DNA of 63,543 bases from an uncultured Spirochaetaceae bacterium (GCA_900321635.1 ONWV01000026.1:1-63543), one strand, 5' to 3'; shown: positions 1-9,610, counted from the first letter of the stretch. The notes: a model not told the origin generated them from the sequence alone. A program made the numbers and translations.

Positions 1-2
1 TA

Positions 3-563
3 TTGATTTGCGATATGTCGAATGGAACTTATACTCAGTATCCCTATGATGTGTCAGGTGGAACAATATCTCTGGGTGAGCCATTGAATACTAATTCCGT
101 CGATTATCTTGGGATTAAAACCATTTCTTATTCCCTGAACGATGGGACCGCAGTATTGAATCTGTTTTTGGAGAACGGTTTGCTGACTTTGTATGATACA
201 GCGAGAAAGCAGTACAGAAGTGATCTTGCTTTCGGAATTATGGACAAAACCGCTATTGCTGCTACCCTCATTTCAGGTACGGCATACGGCTGTAAAAATC
301 TGAAGTTCTATAAAGTTAAAGAGTATGCAAATAGCCATGATGGAAAGGCCCCTGTGGGCTATAAGGGCGGAAAGCAGTTTAGGAACGACAAAGGTTCATT
401 ACAACAGTCAATGAAAAATGGATTCGCTGTGACATATCGCGAATACGACGTTAATCCTTTTGTCAAAGGTATAAACAGGGGTGTTGAGAGGCTGGTAATT
501 GGTTCTAATGGGTTAGCTTATAAGACCATGAATCATTATATGAGCTTTCAGCTTCTGTTCTGA
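3..563 (+). CDS. Barnase-like guanyl-specific ribonuclease domain (5' end outside window)
   Basis: The reading frame is open to the left edge, so this is probably the C-terminal part of a longer protein. The last 70 residues match the barnase/RNase N1 fold: GYKGGKQFRNDKG, then TYREYDVNPF, NRGVERLVIG and NHYMSFQ. The barnase catalytic set is visible: Glu in the YRE motif, two Arg in NRGVER and the terminal His in NHY. Family knowledge says such domains cut RNA and often form the C-terminal warhead of secreted or contact-dependent toxins. Residues 1-110 are not recognised. The next gene, 21 bases downstream, sits where an immunity gene would be but does not look like barstar. The RNase assignment is strong; the toxin role is inference. 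Confidence 0.72.
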   Translation: MICDMSNGTYTQYPYDVSGGTISLGEPLNTNSVDYLGIKTISYSLNDGTAVLNLFLENGLLTLYDTARKQYRSDLAFGIMDKTAIAATLISGTAYGCKNLKFYKVKEYANSHDGKAPVGYKGGKQFRNDKGSLQQSMKNGFAVTYREYDVNPFVKGINRGVERLVIGSNGLAYKTMNHYMSFQLLF

Positions 564-584
564 GAATCTCAAAGGAGTATTCAA

Positions 585-938
585 ATGAATTCAAAAGGTA
601 GAATCATGGAAATTAAGAGAGAGACCATTCAGCGCATGTATGGTGGTATCAAAGGTGGGAGAGGATATGAGCGCACTCCGTTTGGATATTACAACGGTTA
701 TGGTGCATTCATGGAGTATCCTGAGACACATCTGTATTTGGTTGCAAACATCTATGAAACCAAAGAGGTTGCCTACATAGATATCAGAGAGTATGTTCTC
801 AATGCTTCCGGTAGAAGTCGGATTACACAGAAATACATTGACGAACTCAAAAGAAAGAATGAGGGGAAGAAGGTTATGTTTGAAAAAGGGAGTGACGGTA
901 CCTGGAATCTTCAGGATTACGGTGATTTAGATTGTTAA
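585..938 (+). CDS. Hypothetical protein after RNase domain; possible immunity protein
   Basis: 117 residues, rich in Tyr and basic residues, no membrane segment or known motif that I recognise. The start at 585 has an AAGGAG ribosome site seven bases upstream; a second in-frame ATG lies at 606. It follows the barnase-like gene by 21 bases and precedes the TPR gene by 12 bases, so all are likely cotranscribed. A toxin-immunity relation would fit the position, but typical barstar is short and acidic, which this is not. Function unknown. Confidence 0.6.
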   Translation: MNSKGRIMEIKRETIQRMYGGIKGGRGYERTPFGYYNGYGAFMEYPETHLYLVANIYETKEVAYIDIREYVLNASGRSRITQKYIDELKRKNEGKKVMFEKGSDGTWNLQDYGDLDC

Positions 939-950
939 GGAGAGGGAATA

Positions 951-1784
951 ATGTCAGATGGAACGTGTGGAGAACTGTTAAGAAAGGCTTGTTCAATGCT
1001 TAAAGATGGTAAACCAGCGGCAGAAGTCCATACTGTGTTAGAGAGAATCAAGGATTCGGTGATGTTAGGAACAGCGGCATTGGCCTTGGATGAATACTAT
1101 TGGTTTTATTCAACATACGCTGATAACTGCATTGATCTAGGGCTATATAAGGACGCAGAGTATTACCTGCGAACAGCAATTATTCTTTCTGAGAAGAAGC
1201 AGAATTATGATGAGCTTGCATATTCCGTGAGCGGGCTTATGGCTATCATGATTATGGACAAACGCTTTTCGGAAGCAATAACTATTGGTGAAAAGTATAA
1301 GAACACCTGTGCTAACTCTGATTGGGTAGATGAAATCGAAACGGGCCTCTGTCTCGCATATCCTGCTCGGGGCTGGAACAGAAAGGCGCAGAGGCTTGCA
1401 AATATAGTTATTGAGCATAAAAAGAAAAACCCTGAGGTTTACTACCATCCTGTTACATGTAGTCTGTACATACGGAGCTATAATTTCGGGAAATGCAGAA
1501 ACCGGCTGAGTGTCCTTTCTGAGTGGTACGATCTTGAATGTCATGTGAACGGATGCAATTCAGTTACTGCCATGGAAGTACTTGCAGAGAAAGCAAGAGT
1601 AGTTGCCAACGAGAAGGAAAACGGGGTTTCTGAAGCCCTTATCCTTTTGGATAGGGTAATCCCAGTTCTTGAAAAATTCGGCTGTAAATACTCAATTGTC
1701 GATTTTCCTAGTCTAATTACATTCCGTGAACAATTGAAGATTTCTGTGATTGAAGGCTCTGTCCATGAAAGGAAAAAAAGATGA
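951..1784 (+). CDS. TPR-like helical repeat protein
   Basis: 277 residues with repeated helix pairs of TPR type, for example YADNCIDLGLYKDAEYYLRTA and the following LMAIMIMDKRFSEAITIGEKY. No catalytic motif is visible, so a scaffold or protein-binding role is the reasonable inference. Its stop overlaps the start of the FtsK-like gene (ATGA at 1781-1784), which indicates translational coupling, and a second TPR-like gene follows that motor. The TPR-motor-TPR arrangement suggests that the three products act together. Cytoplasmic; no signal peptide. Confidence 0.65.
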   Translation: MSDGTCGELLRKACSMLKDGKPAAEVHTVLERIKDSVMLGTAALALDEYYWFYSTYADNCIDLGLYKDAEYYLRTAIILSEKKQNYDELAYSVSGLMAIMIMDKRFSEAITIGEKYKNTCANSDWVDEIETGLCLAYPARGWNRKAQRLANIVIEHKKKNPEVYYHPVTCSLYIRSYNFGKCRNRLSVLSEWYDLECHVNGCNSVTAMEVLAEKARVVANEKENGVSEALILLDRVIPVLEKFGCKYSIVDFPSLITFREQLKISVIEGSVHERKKR

Positions 1785-2821
1785 AACAGAACAAGCATCG
1801 TGTTTTAAATGATAACAGATCCGAAATCATTCTAAAGGTATTAGCCCTATACGGATTGAAAGCTTGGACTGAAGCGATATACTGTGGTCCGACTTTCTGT
1901 CGCTATGTCCTGGGTTATGAGCTCGGATCATTTAGACGAACAGTATTGAATCTTGATGTTGATCTAGCTTTCAACTTGAAGGTCGGAAACACTAGAATAA
2001 TTCCACCCAGTTCAGATTTCCCTTATTTGGGGATTGAGATTCCTAACGAGAAACGGACAACCGTTTGGTTTGATGAAATGCTACCAGCATTACGAGCCTC
2101 AAAAGCAAGCTTACCGATTGCATTGGGCAAATCTGTTGATGAAGAGATGGTTGTGAAAGATCTGACACGTTTTCCACATCTGCTTCTTCTCGGGGACAAG
2201 GGCTCGGGAAAAACCTCTTTTATTAAGAGTGTCATTGAATCGATAATTCATACGAAACAGCCTGAAGAGGTGGAATTTGTCATTGTGTGCAATAGCAGGG
2301 TCGAGTATTCCGTGTATAAAGAAAGTCCATATTTACTTTCTCCTATAATGTCGACAGGTGAAGAATTGATTGAAGTTCTCCAGACTATCTGCAAAGAGAT
2401 GGAGAGAAGGATGACACTCCTTAGTGATTCAGGAAAAAAACAACTTAAAGAATATAATAAAGCGGTAATTGAAGGTGAACTGGAAGCAGAGATTCTTCCA
2501 TACATCATTGTGATAATCGATGAATTTGGAGAGTTGTCATCGGAACATATGCCTGAATTGCGATACTGGATCAAAAGAATCACAGCGATAGCCAGATTCC
2601 TTGGAATACATCTTGTGTTGTCTACTAGATGTATCTCGGAGGAAGTTGTGTCTAAAGAAATCAGTTACAACATTCCATCTCAAATTCAGTTCTATTCGAG
2701 CAACGAAAGTCCAATTACAGACAAGGATGTCTCGAAACTCGGAAGTAGAGGAGATTTGCTGTTTCGAGAAGAAGGAACGAAGAGTTTTCTAAGACTACAA
2801 GGGGCTTTTGTAGATGACTGA
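1781..2821 (+). CDS. Soluble FtsK/SpoIIIE-type motor ATPase
   Basis: 346 residues. The N-terminal 100 residues resemble the FtsK alpha domain (LGIEIPNEKRTTVWF matches the family pattern GIEvPN). The beta motor follows with Walker A GDKGSGKT near residue 138 and Walker B YIIVIIDEFGEL near 245, then HLVLSTR and GDLLF where FtsK has HLVLATQR and GDMLY. No membrane segments and no C-terminal gamma DNA-recognition domain, so it is a bare motor, much shorter than cellular FtsK (about 800 or more). It could translocate DNA or, as in EssC/conjugation coupling proteins, engage protein substrates. It overlaps TPR genes on both sides. A paralogue is at 30752-31831. Confidence 0.85.
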   Translation: MKQNKHRVLNDNRSEIILKVLALYGLKAWTEAIYCGPTFCRYVLGYELGSFRRTVLNLDVDLAFNLKVGNTRIIPPSSDFPYLGIEIPNEKRTTVWFDEMLPALRASKASLPIALGKSVDEEMVVKDLTRFPHLLLLGDKGSGKTSFIKSVIESIIHTKQPEEVEFVIVCNSRVEYSVYKESPYLLSPIMSTGEELIEVLQTICKEMERRMTLLSDSGKKQLKEYNKAVIEGELEAEILPYIIVIIDEFGELSSEHMPELRYWIKRITAIARFLGIHLVLSTRCISEEVVSKEISYNIPSQIQFYSSNESPITDKDVSKLGSRGDLLFREEGTKSFLRLQGAFVDD

Positions 2822-3272
2822 AGGAGAAGAAAAGGTGCTTACAAAAAAGGCGGAGATGCTTTCACTGAGGGAAAGCTATTTTAGCGGAATGAAACTATGT
2901 TTAGATGGGGAATTCGACAAGGCTGTAGAGGTCTTCAAAAGAGCATATTCCGTTGCTCTTTCCATTGGCGAAGGGGTAATGGCTTCTATCATGATTCACT
3001 GTATCTGCTATTGCTACACGAACCTTGCAGATTCCAGTTCAATGATTAACTTCTGTGACGCTGAGAAAATCAGACACGGCGGGGAACTTGAGCCAGGGAT
3101 TTTCTCATTCTACTATTCCATCGCATGTCTTTTCAGAAAACAGTATGAGAAAGCTGCTGAAATAGCCAATGATGGAATCAAATTCGAGCAGAGGAGCAAT
3201 TGTCTGAAGATTGTTCATCCTGCCTACTACTATGAAATTGCTTACAGAGCTTATTCTGCCCTTGGGTTGTAG
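2814..3272 (+). CDS. Small TPR-like protein
   Basis: 152 residues with TPR-like helix pairs (SYFSGMKLCLDGEFDKAVEVF; SIACLFRKQYEKAAEIANDG). Starts inside the end of the FtsK-like gene (8-base overlap), so it is translationally coupled and last in the operon that includes 951-2821. No catalytic motifs. Probably an adaptor for the motor or for the upstream proteins. A similar small TPR protein lies at 10156-10533 after the second Sel1 gene. Confidence 0.6.
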   Translation: MTEGEEKVLTKKAEMLSLRESYFSGMKLCLDGEFDKAVEVFKRAYSVALSIGEGVMASIMIHCICYCYTNLADSSSMINFCDAEKIRHGGELEPGIFSFYYSIACLFRKQYEKAAEIANDGIKFEQRSNCLKIVHPAYYYEIAYRAYSALGL

Positions 3273-3304
3273 TAGTCACAGCTTGTTCACGTTTTTTATG
3301 AATC

Positions 3305-3349
3305 AAGTGTTAATTTCTCTTTAAACTGCCCCAATTAAATAAGTGTAAG
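3305..3349 (+). promoter_or_regulatory. 45-bp repeated promoter-like element, copy 1
   Basis: Pattern AAGTGTTAATT, 11 variable bases, then a 23-base block starting TGCCCCAATTAAAT and ending AAGTGTAAG. The same 11-11-23 layout with only the middle different is at 10584-10628. Both copies sit in an intergenic gap just upstream of an operon (37 bases before the start at 3386 here). The AAGTGT hexamer occurs twice within the element, 36 bases apart. No clear sigma-70 spacing is seen, so an element-specific activator or sigma is possible. Confidence 0.6.
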
Positions 3350-3385
3350 CAGGAAAGCTTAATTCAATAATAGGGAGATTCCAAG

Positions 3386-4705
3386 ATGAGAGAATTAACA
3401 ATTAACGAAATGAACAGAATCAACACAGTGCTAATGAATACTCTAAAGGTCGGACATAGTTATCTGCCACAGGAAGTCGAAACGACACTGAAATTTGAAG
3501 GAATAACAAAGAAAAACTATGGATTTGGAAGTGTAGAGGAATTTATAAGAAATCTTCCATGCTTCACAGTCGAATCAACTGGCAACTCCTTTTTTAATGC
3601 AATATTCAATGGGAAGCAGACAGTAGGTCCGATCTTACGGAAAAAACCTATAGAACTTCCATTTGTGACAAAAACAAAATCTGTCACGATTAGTCCGGTT
3701 GAAATTACTGAAAGAAAGACTATGACTTGTTCAGCTAGCACAGGTTGTGAAATAAAGAACATGGATAATGAAAACACAGGAAAGAAAAAGATATGGGGAT
3801 TCAAGGAAGAAAAACCAATGGAGGTGTTTTATGATTCAGTGAAACTATTCCCAAACAAGACGGTTTTCCTTGAAAAACTTGCAAAGGAGGTTGCTGATGA
3901 ACCTTGGAATTTTCCAGATGGTAAAAGCAAATACCACATCCTTGAGAACTACCTGAAAGTTGTATTTTACAAGTTGAGGAAAGAAGGGAAAATAGTTTAT
4001 TCCAAGGACTATCAGAGAGCTGCATTCAATACAGGGCTTGTAAATGATAGATTCCAAGATGTATATATTTGCCTTGAAAAGTCCAAGCCCGGATACACGC
4101 GTGAATACGTTACTACAGGTATTACTACTGATGGTGACTCCTTGAGATTTCTGGATAAGAAACCGGAAAGAGCTTTATTCATCAAAGACTACAAGGATCT
4201 TTACTATGATACTGACCTTAATCTTGATGTTTCATGGGATCATATTGTCATCGATCATGTTGAAAGATTTCCACTTGATTTTCTGAGAAGAAAACTTGGA
4301 GAGTCTATTGATGTTTCCAAAATTCTCGATGAAATTGCTGTAGAAGATAAACCATCTGTAATAAATGCGTTATTCAACAGGTTGAGACGATTTCTCAAAG
4401 AGAACCCGTTTTATTACCAGGAAATCGTTGCTTCGGTTCAAAATGCAATTGAAGTTGCAAAGTCCAGAATCAAGAACGACTACAAGATACCCGTTGCCGG
4501 ATACTATCCGAGGTTCGATACCGTTTCTCTGAATATTCCCCTCTGTCTTTCTTCTACGAATAAGACTAACCTTGCTCTTGTTGTTGAAAGAAGGGGAAAC
4601 AGGTACATCGGCCATACGATTTTCACCCCAATAATGGCCTATTCGAGTGCCCGCGTTATAAGCAAACAGGAAAACTCCTGGTTGTCGGTGCTCATGGGAT
4701 GCTAA
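3386..4705 (+). CDS. OST-HTH/LOTUS-like plus DUF3825 protein
   Basis: 439 residues. Residues 1-70 look like a LOTUS/OST-HTH winged helix (YGFGSVEEFIRNLPCFTVE). After a linker, residues about 145-435 match DUF3825: AAFNTGLVNDRFQDVYICLE and the closing IGHTIFTPIMAYSSARVI followed by SWL. LOTUS domains bind RNA or RNA-protein partners in known cases; DUF3825 is uncharacterised and often occurs with LOTUS domains. An RNA-related role is thus inferred. Start ATG has AGGGAGA upstream. It is the first gene after the repeated 45-bp element and stands alone before the Sel1 genes. Confidence 0.75.
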   Translation: MRELTINEMNRINTVLMNTLKVGHSYLPQEVETTLKFEGITKKNYGFGSVEEFIRNLPCFTVESTGNSFFNAIFNGKQTVGPILRKKPIELPFVTKTKSVTISPVEITERKTMTCSASTGCEIKNMDNENTGKKKIWGFKEEKPMEVFYDSVKLFPNKTVFLEKLAKEVADEPWNFPDGKSKYHILENYLKVVFYKLRKEGKIVYSKDYQRAAFNTGLVNDRFQDVYICLEKSKPGYTREYVTTGITTDGDSLRFLDKKPERALFIKDYKDLYYDTDLNLDVSWDHIVIDHVERFPLDFLRRKLGESIDVSKILDEIAVEDKPSVINALFNRLRRFLKENPFYYQEIVASVQNAIEVAKSRIKNDYKIPVAGYYPRFDTVSLNIPLCLSSTNKTNLALVVERRGNRYIGHTIFTPIMAYSSARVISKQENSWLSVLMGC

Positions 4706-4753
4706 CTAAAAAAAGTGGTTTATACTGAAATCCAGCGATGAGGGAGACAATCA

Positions 4754-7378
4754 ATGACAGAAATAACAGAGATAGAATTCAATATAGCTCTTCAGGCTGC
4801 CGAGAAAGGAGACTCCACTGAGCAAATCAGGGTTGCAGATTGCTATCGAGATGGCATTATTGTGAAAAAAGATAAAACGCTAGCATTCGAATGGTATTTA
4901 CGGTCAGCCTTACAAGGCAATGCTAAAGGAGAAGTACTAGTAGGTGTTTGTTTTGAAGGAGGAATTGGAGTTGAAAAGAATACTGCTAAAGCATTTGAGT
5001 GGTATTTGAAATCTGCAGAACAAGGTTTCCGAAGAGGAGCTTATGAAGTGGGAAGATGTTACTCTAGGGGAAAAGGTATTGGTAAAAATGAAGCCAAAGC
5101 TTTTGAGTGGTTTTTACAATCTGCAGAACAAGGTTTTGCACATGGGGAATATTCTCTAGGTAATTGTTATCTTTATGGGAAAGGAGTTGAGAAAAACGAA
5201 ACAAAAGCTTTCGAGTGGTTCTTGAAGTCCGCCAAACAAGGCCTTGCGATTGCAGAATATCGTATTGGTGACTGCTATTCAAAAGGAGTTGGAGTTCAAA
5301 AAGATGATGTCCAGGCTTTTGAATGGTACAAAAAAGGTGCTGAACATGGGAATCCGTTATTATTGTGCACTATTGGTTTTTGCTATCTTCAAGGACGTGG
5401 TGTAGAAAAGAATGATGCAGAAGCTTTCAAATGGTTTATGAAGTCTGCAAGTTTTGGAAATCCTTATGGAGAAGCGTTAGTTGGTATTAGCTATAAGGAG
5501 GGTACTGGAGTAGAGAAGGATGAATCCGAAGCTTTCAAATGGTTTTATAGATCCGCAAACCAAGGAAATGTATTGGGGGAGTTCCATGTTGGCATGTGTT
5601 ATTGTTTTGGCCACGGAGTAAAAAAGAATGGAGACAATGCTTTCTACTGGTTTCATAAATCATTTGTGAAAGAGTTTTTTGGTGGAATTATAGGTGAAGC
5701 TATTTGTTATTTAAAAGGGCTTGGTGTTGAGCAAAATGAGTCTATAGCTTTTGAATTGTTTAAAAAGGCTGTCAAGCAAGGTAATCCTGATGTAGAGAAT
5801 CTGATTGGAACTTGTTATTACGAAGGTGTTGGTGTCAAGAAAAACAACGGAGAAGCGTTAGAATGGTACAAGCGAGCATCAGAGCATGGTAGCCTTCTGG
5901 GAAGAATAAACACGGGGCTTCTTTTTTTTAAATGTAAAGAATATGAAAAAGCTCTAGATTACTTGAAAAATCCCAAAGACTTTTATTGTCTTTCGGATTA
6001 TAAGTTTTGCCAGGTTTTTGTTACTCTTTCAAGTTTGGGAAGAAAGTCTAAACAATTGTGTGAAATAGTTGAGAAGATATTTAAGGATACCTCATATGTC
6101 TATTGCTCATCAATTGAATTGTTTGAGTATCTTCTCTTAATTGATTATTCCAAGTACGACCAATGCCAGAAACTGGTTGAATTGTGTAATAAACATAAGA
6201 AAGATTCTGGGGGCTGGGCTTACTTTTTTTTGAGTATTTACAGTGGGGTATTCGATCAATCCAAAGAATTGAAAGGTTTGGTTGAGAAAAACAATGTATT
6301 ATCCTATGTTTATAGAAGGAGAGCTTCAGAATATGGCTTTCCTTTCAATCAATCCGATGTAAAAAAATACTATAGCAATACGGACTTAATTGATGATTAT
6401 GAGATGGCTGATGCCAAAATTGAGTTTGACCGTGGAATTGATACTGAAAGGCTTGGACGATGTATAGAAAGACAATGTCGAAAGTATTTGAAAACTGATA
6501 ATTTGACTAGAATAATGGAGGAAATGGTTGGTTTTCATAGTTTGATGGATTATATGTTTTTGAAAACTGAGCGGTGGGATATGGAGAAAAAACCAGAGTT
6601 CTCATTGAAAATCCGAAATGATATAAACTCAGTAGGAGGGAGTCGTCGAAGAAGAATAGATGATCCGGCTGATGAAATCAACACAGGATTTGAGCTTTTT
6701 AGGAGAGACAAAGATGTTAATCATTTTCTTAAGAGACTCTCGGAAGAGGAACAGTGTTCCAGTTTCAATTCGTTATCGGAATACATTGATTCATTTTCAG
6801 ATTTAACAATCAAGAATAAGATTGAAGACTATTGCTTTAACTTGGGTAAAGGAGCTAGAGAAAGAGTATTTAATCAAATCAGACATAAAGCTATATCTTT
6901 TGGCGATGTTTATGCTGAAGAAGGGGTGCCTTATGATTATATGGATTCAAAGGAAAAGACGGGAGCTGAAAAGATAGATGACATTACTGCTTGGAAGCTT
7001 GATTTGATTACCAGTATTGAAAAAGCAATCGCAATGCTCGAAAAGGATTCAGGAGTTCGAAAGTGCAAAAAAGCTACGGCCTCGTATATAATTGCCAGTT
7101 TTCTTTATACGGATTTGGCTGAGAGAATTCTTGAGATTTCAGGACAGATAGAGATATTTGATGAACTTGAAGAAGAAATAAAACGCATTTTGGGAAGGAC
7201 TGAATCATTTAATTATAATCTTAATCCATTGTTTCAATTGTTCAAAGAGAAGAAAGGGGATGTCCGTGATTTAGATATATGTGAGCTGATAGGGGTCAAA
7301 CCTTCCAGTTATGCCAGAACCAAGAAAACAATACATGATCATCTAAAGGTATATCTAGATAAGGCAGTAGTGGATTAG
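4754..7378 (+). CDS. Large Sel1-repeat protein with C-terminal helical/HTH-like domain
   Basis: 874 residues. Residues about 10-385 hold roughly ten Sel1-like repeats of 36 residues (consensus like KNEAKAFEWFLQSAEQG, then G.CY..G.GV.K). The middle (385-700) is helical and unrecognised. The final 150 residues (LDLITSIEKAIAMLEKDSGV to ICELIGVKPSSYARTKKTIH) are shared with the product downstream, ending in a motif like a helix-turn-helix. Sel1 repeats mediate protein contacts in signalling and toxin/effector systems; no signal peptide is seen here. Paralogue of the next gene; the pair probably arose by duplication. Start ATG preceded by GAGGGAG. Confidence 0.75.
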   Translation: MTEITEIEFNIALQAAEKGDSTEQIRVADCYRDGIIVKKDKTLAFEWYLRSALQGNAKGEVLVGVCFEGGIGVEKNTAKAFEWYLKSAEQGFRRGAYEVGRCYSRGKGIGKNEAKAFEWFLQSAEQGFAHGEYSLGNCYLYGKGVEKNETKAFEWFLKSAKQGLAIAEYRIGDCYSKGVGVQKDDVQAFEWYKKGAEHGNPLLLCTIGFCYLQGRGVEKNDAEAFKWFMKSASFGNPYGEALVGISYKEGTGVEKDESEAFKWFYRSANQGNVLGEFHVGMCYCFGHGVKKNGDNAFYWFHKSFVKEFFGGIIGEAICYLKGLGVEQNESIAFELFKKAVKQGNPDVENLIGTCYYEGVGVKKNNGEALEWYKRASEHGSLLGRINTGLLFFKCKEYEKALDYLKNPKDFYCLSDYKFCQVFVTLSSLGRKSKQLCEIVEKIFKDTSYVYCSSIELFEYLLLIDYSKYDQCQKLVELCNKHKKDSGGWAYFFLSIYSGVFDQSKELKGLVEKNNVLSYVYRRRASEYGFPFNQSDVKKYYSNTDLIDDYEMADAKIEFDRGIDTERLGRCIERQCRKYLKTDNLTRIMEEMVGFHSLMDYMFLKTERWDMEKKPEFSLKIRNDINSVGGSRRRRIDDPADEINTGFELFRRDKDVNHFLKRLSEEEQCSSFNSLSEYIDSFSDLTIKNKIEDYCFNLGKGARERVFNQIRHKAISFGDVYAEEGVPYDYMDSKEKTGAEKIDDITAWKLDLITSIEKAIAMLEKDSGVRKCKKATASYIIASFLYTDLAERILEISGQIEIFDELEEEIKRILGRTESFNYNLNPLFQLFKEKKGDVRDLDICELIGVKPSSYARTKKTIHDHLKVYLDKAVVD

Positions 7379-7462
7379 TGCAAGAAAAAAGAATACAAGT
7401 TTTTTTTGTGAAATAGGATATAAGTAATAGAAAAACGAAACGAATTAGTTTCAATAGGTGAA

Positions 7463-9610
7463 TTGATTTTGGATAAAACCTGGAAAAAAAAGATAAATAC
7501 TAAGCGCATTATCAAGCTTGCAAAAAAGGGTAATTCTGATGCCATGTATCTTGCTGGAATCTATTATCAGCTTCATAATGAACCCCAAGAATCCTTCAAA
7601 TGGTTTAATAAAGCTGCGGAACAAGGGAATGTTCTTGCTCAATATTGGATTGGAATAAGTTATTTAAATAATTCCGATTGCAACGGAGTCAAAGCTTTCA
7701 ATTGGCTTCAAAAAGCAGCGCTTCAAGGATATAAATACGCACAACTACGAGTCGGGCTATGCTATTCAAATGGGATAGGAACCGATGTTGATGAGGAAAA
7801 AGCATTCGAATGGCATCTAAAAGCGGCAAAACAAGGTCTGGTCAATGCACAATTACAGGTTGGACTATGTTACAAGGAAGGTGTTGGGATAAAGAAAAAC
7901 GCTGAGGAGTCCTTTATGTGGTTTATGCATGCTGCAGAGCAGGGATCAAGCTTAGCACAGTACATAATCGGGCTTTTTTATGATTGCGGTTTTGGTACCG
8001 ATGTCAATGAAGAGAAAGCGTTTGAATGGTATGAGAAGGCAGCAAATCAAGGTGATAGTAATGCACAATTGCTTCTTGGACTATGTTATGAAAACGGATT
8101 GGGGATTACCGTTGATGACGAAAAAGCGTTCCAATGGTTCATGAAGGCTGCAGAACAAGGTTCGGAGGAAGCTCAATTAAAAGTAGGACTCTATTTTGAA
8201 TACGGTTTGGGAACAGAGAAAGACGAAGCAAATGCCTTTAAGTGGTACTTGCTCGCTGCTGAACATGGAAATCCTAAGGCACAGTTGGAAGTTGGTAAAC
8301 GGTATGAGGATGGTAATGGAACCGAAACTAATCCATCAAAAGCATTCCTATATTATGTGGAGGCTGCAGAGCAAGATTTGGCAGAAGCCCAGAGAAATGT
8401 TGGGCGTTGCTATATCTACTCAATTGGGACTGACGAAAATGATGCTGAGGCTATAAAATGGTTGTTGAAAGCTTCTGAGCAGGGGGATTCAATTGCCCAG
8501 TTTATGGTTGGAGTACTGTATCTGGATTCCTGGAAGGAAGAACGCGAAAACATAGCTAAAGGATATAAATGGATTAGGGAATCTGCTGAAAATGGATTCT
8601 CACTTGCTCAGGCGAGTCTCGCTTTTTTCCTGCTTGATGATAAATACGGATTTCAATGTGAGAGGAATGAAGTTGAGACATGGATTGAAAGAGCAATAAG
8701 TGATGAGAACGCTTATGTGGATATTATTCTTGGAAAGGTTTATCTCTATTATCTGAATGATTGGAGGAAAGCTGAAGATTTCTTTATGAAGGCTTCTGAA
8801 GAGGACGAGCTGATTGATTCATGCAACTGGTTGTCGGTTTTATGTTTTGCTGAAAAAAGAAATCAAGAAGGGGTTGAGTGGGCAAAGAAAGCTGCAGATG
8901 CAGGGGATGCTCTTGGTTGTTTTATTTTGGCAAGCGCATATTATCATGGAAAAGGAATCAATAAAAACTCAACCGATGGAGATTTTTACTACAAAAAGGC
9001 TTTATACAACGGATTATCAATAAGTCCTAATGAAGCGATGGTTTTGGATTCAATAACAGAGTTAAGGTTGATTGATATCGAGCAATTATACTCAAATCCT
9101 CAATATGTCCATTCATTACTTAGTTCGGATTTTTTCCCCAAGACAGATTTTATCTTGGCCAAGATTCAGAAGAAGATGAGGGAAACTAAAGATGATCCAT
9201 TAACTGCAGAGAGCATCAAGGGAACAACAACAAAAGCATTGAGCAATGTCTTAGGCAGCAGACCACTTCTAATTGAAGAATTAATAAAGAAAAAGTTGAA
9301 AAAAAACAAAGGTCTTCAATACTCTGATGACGCCATAATGATAGGAAGCATCTCATTACCCGAATACTATGTTGAAAAACTGGAGACATGGGATTTCTTC
9401 AAACAAGATAACCCACAAAAGTATCTGGATTATCAAGTGTATAATGCCAGATCAGCTATGGATGATTATTGGGAATATGAAGAGTACAAAGAGATTAAGA
9501 AAGTGTTTGACTATTATGATGCACAAGGTGGAGCCAATTTGGATCCATTGCATAATAAAGTTGGGTGTATAAAAGAGCTTAAAATGCTTTTTCCAAGAAG
9601 AATTTATTAG
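7463..9610 (+). CDS. Second large Sel1-repeat protein, truncated by a frameshift
   Basis: 715 residues as read, TTG start (another TTG at 7469) after AATAGGTG. About twelve Sel1 repeats fill residues 10-400 and more degenerate ones continue to about 520, followed by a helical region. It lacks the C-terminal domain of its 874-residue paralogue. That domain is encoded immediately downstream in the +1 frame (through 10163): crossing at the T run 9588-9592 gives FFQEEFIRRNSSLISINQ, which continues without a stop into the downstream reading frame. So this is either a disrupted gene, a sequencing error in the T run, or a rare programmed shift. Confidence 0.7.
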   Translation: MILDKTWKKKINTKRIIKLAKKGNSDAMYLAGIYYQLHNEPQESFKWFNKAAEQGNVLAQYWIGISYLNNSDCNGVKAFNWLQKAALQGYKYAQLRVGLCYSNGIGTDVDEEKAFEWHLKAAKQGLVNAQLQVGLCYKEGVGIKKNAEESFMWFMHAAEQGSSLAQYIIGLFYDCGFGTDVNEEKAFEWYEKAANQGDSNAQLLLGLCYENGLGITVDDEKAFQWFMKAAEQGSEEAQLKVGLYFEYGLGTEKDEANAFKWYLLAAEHGNPKAQLEVGKRYEDGNGTETNPSKAFLYYVEAAEQDLAEAQRNVGRCYIYSIGTDENDAEAIKWLLKASEQGDSIAQFMVGVLYLDSWKEERENIAKGYKWIRESAENGFSLAQASLAFFLLDDKYGFQCERNEVETWIERAISDENAYVDIILGKVYLYYLNDWRKAEDFFMKASEEDELIDSCNWLSVLCFAEKRNQEGVEWAKKAADAGDALGCFILASAYYHGKGINKNSTDGDFYYKKALYNGLSISPNEAMVLDSITELRLIDIEQLYSNPQYVHSLLSSDFFPKTDFILAKIQKKMRETKDDPLTAESIKGTTTKALSNVLGSRPLLIEELIKKKLKKNKGLQYSDDAIMIGSISLPEYYVEKLETWDFFKQDNPQKYLDYQVYNARSAMDDYWEYEEYKEIKKVFDYYDAQGGANLDPLHNKVGCIKELKMLFPRRIY

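Noticed and set aside
1143..1544. Minus-strand open frame inside the TPR gene
   Set aside because: A shadow of the plus-strand TPR gene; no ribosome site or coherent domain.
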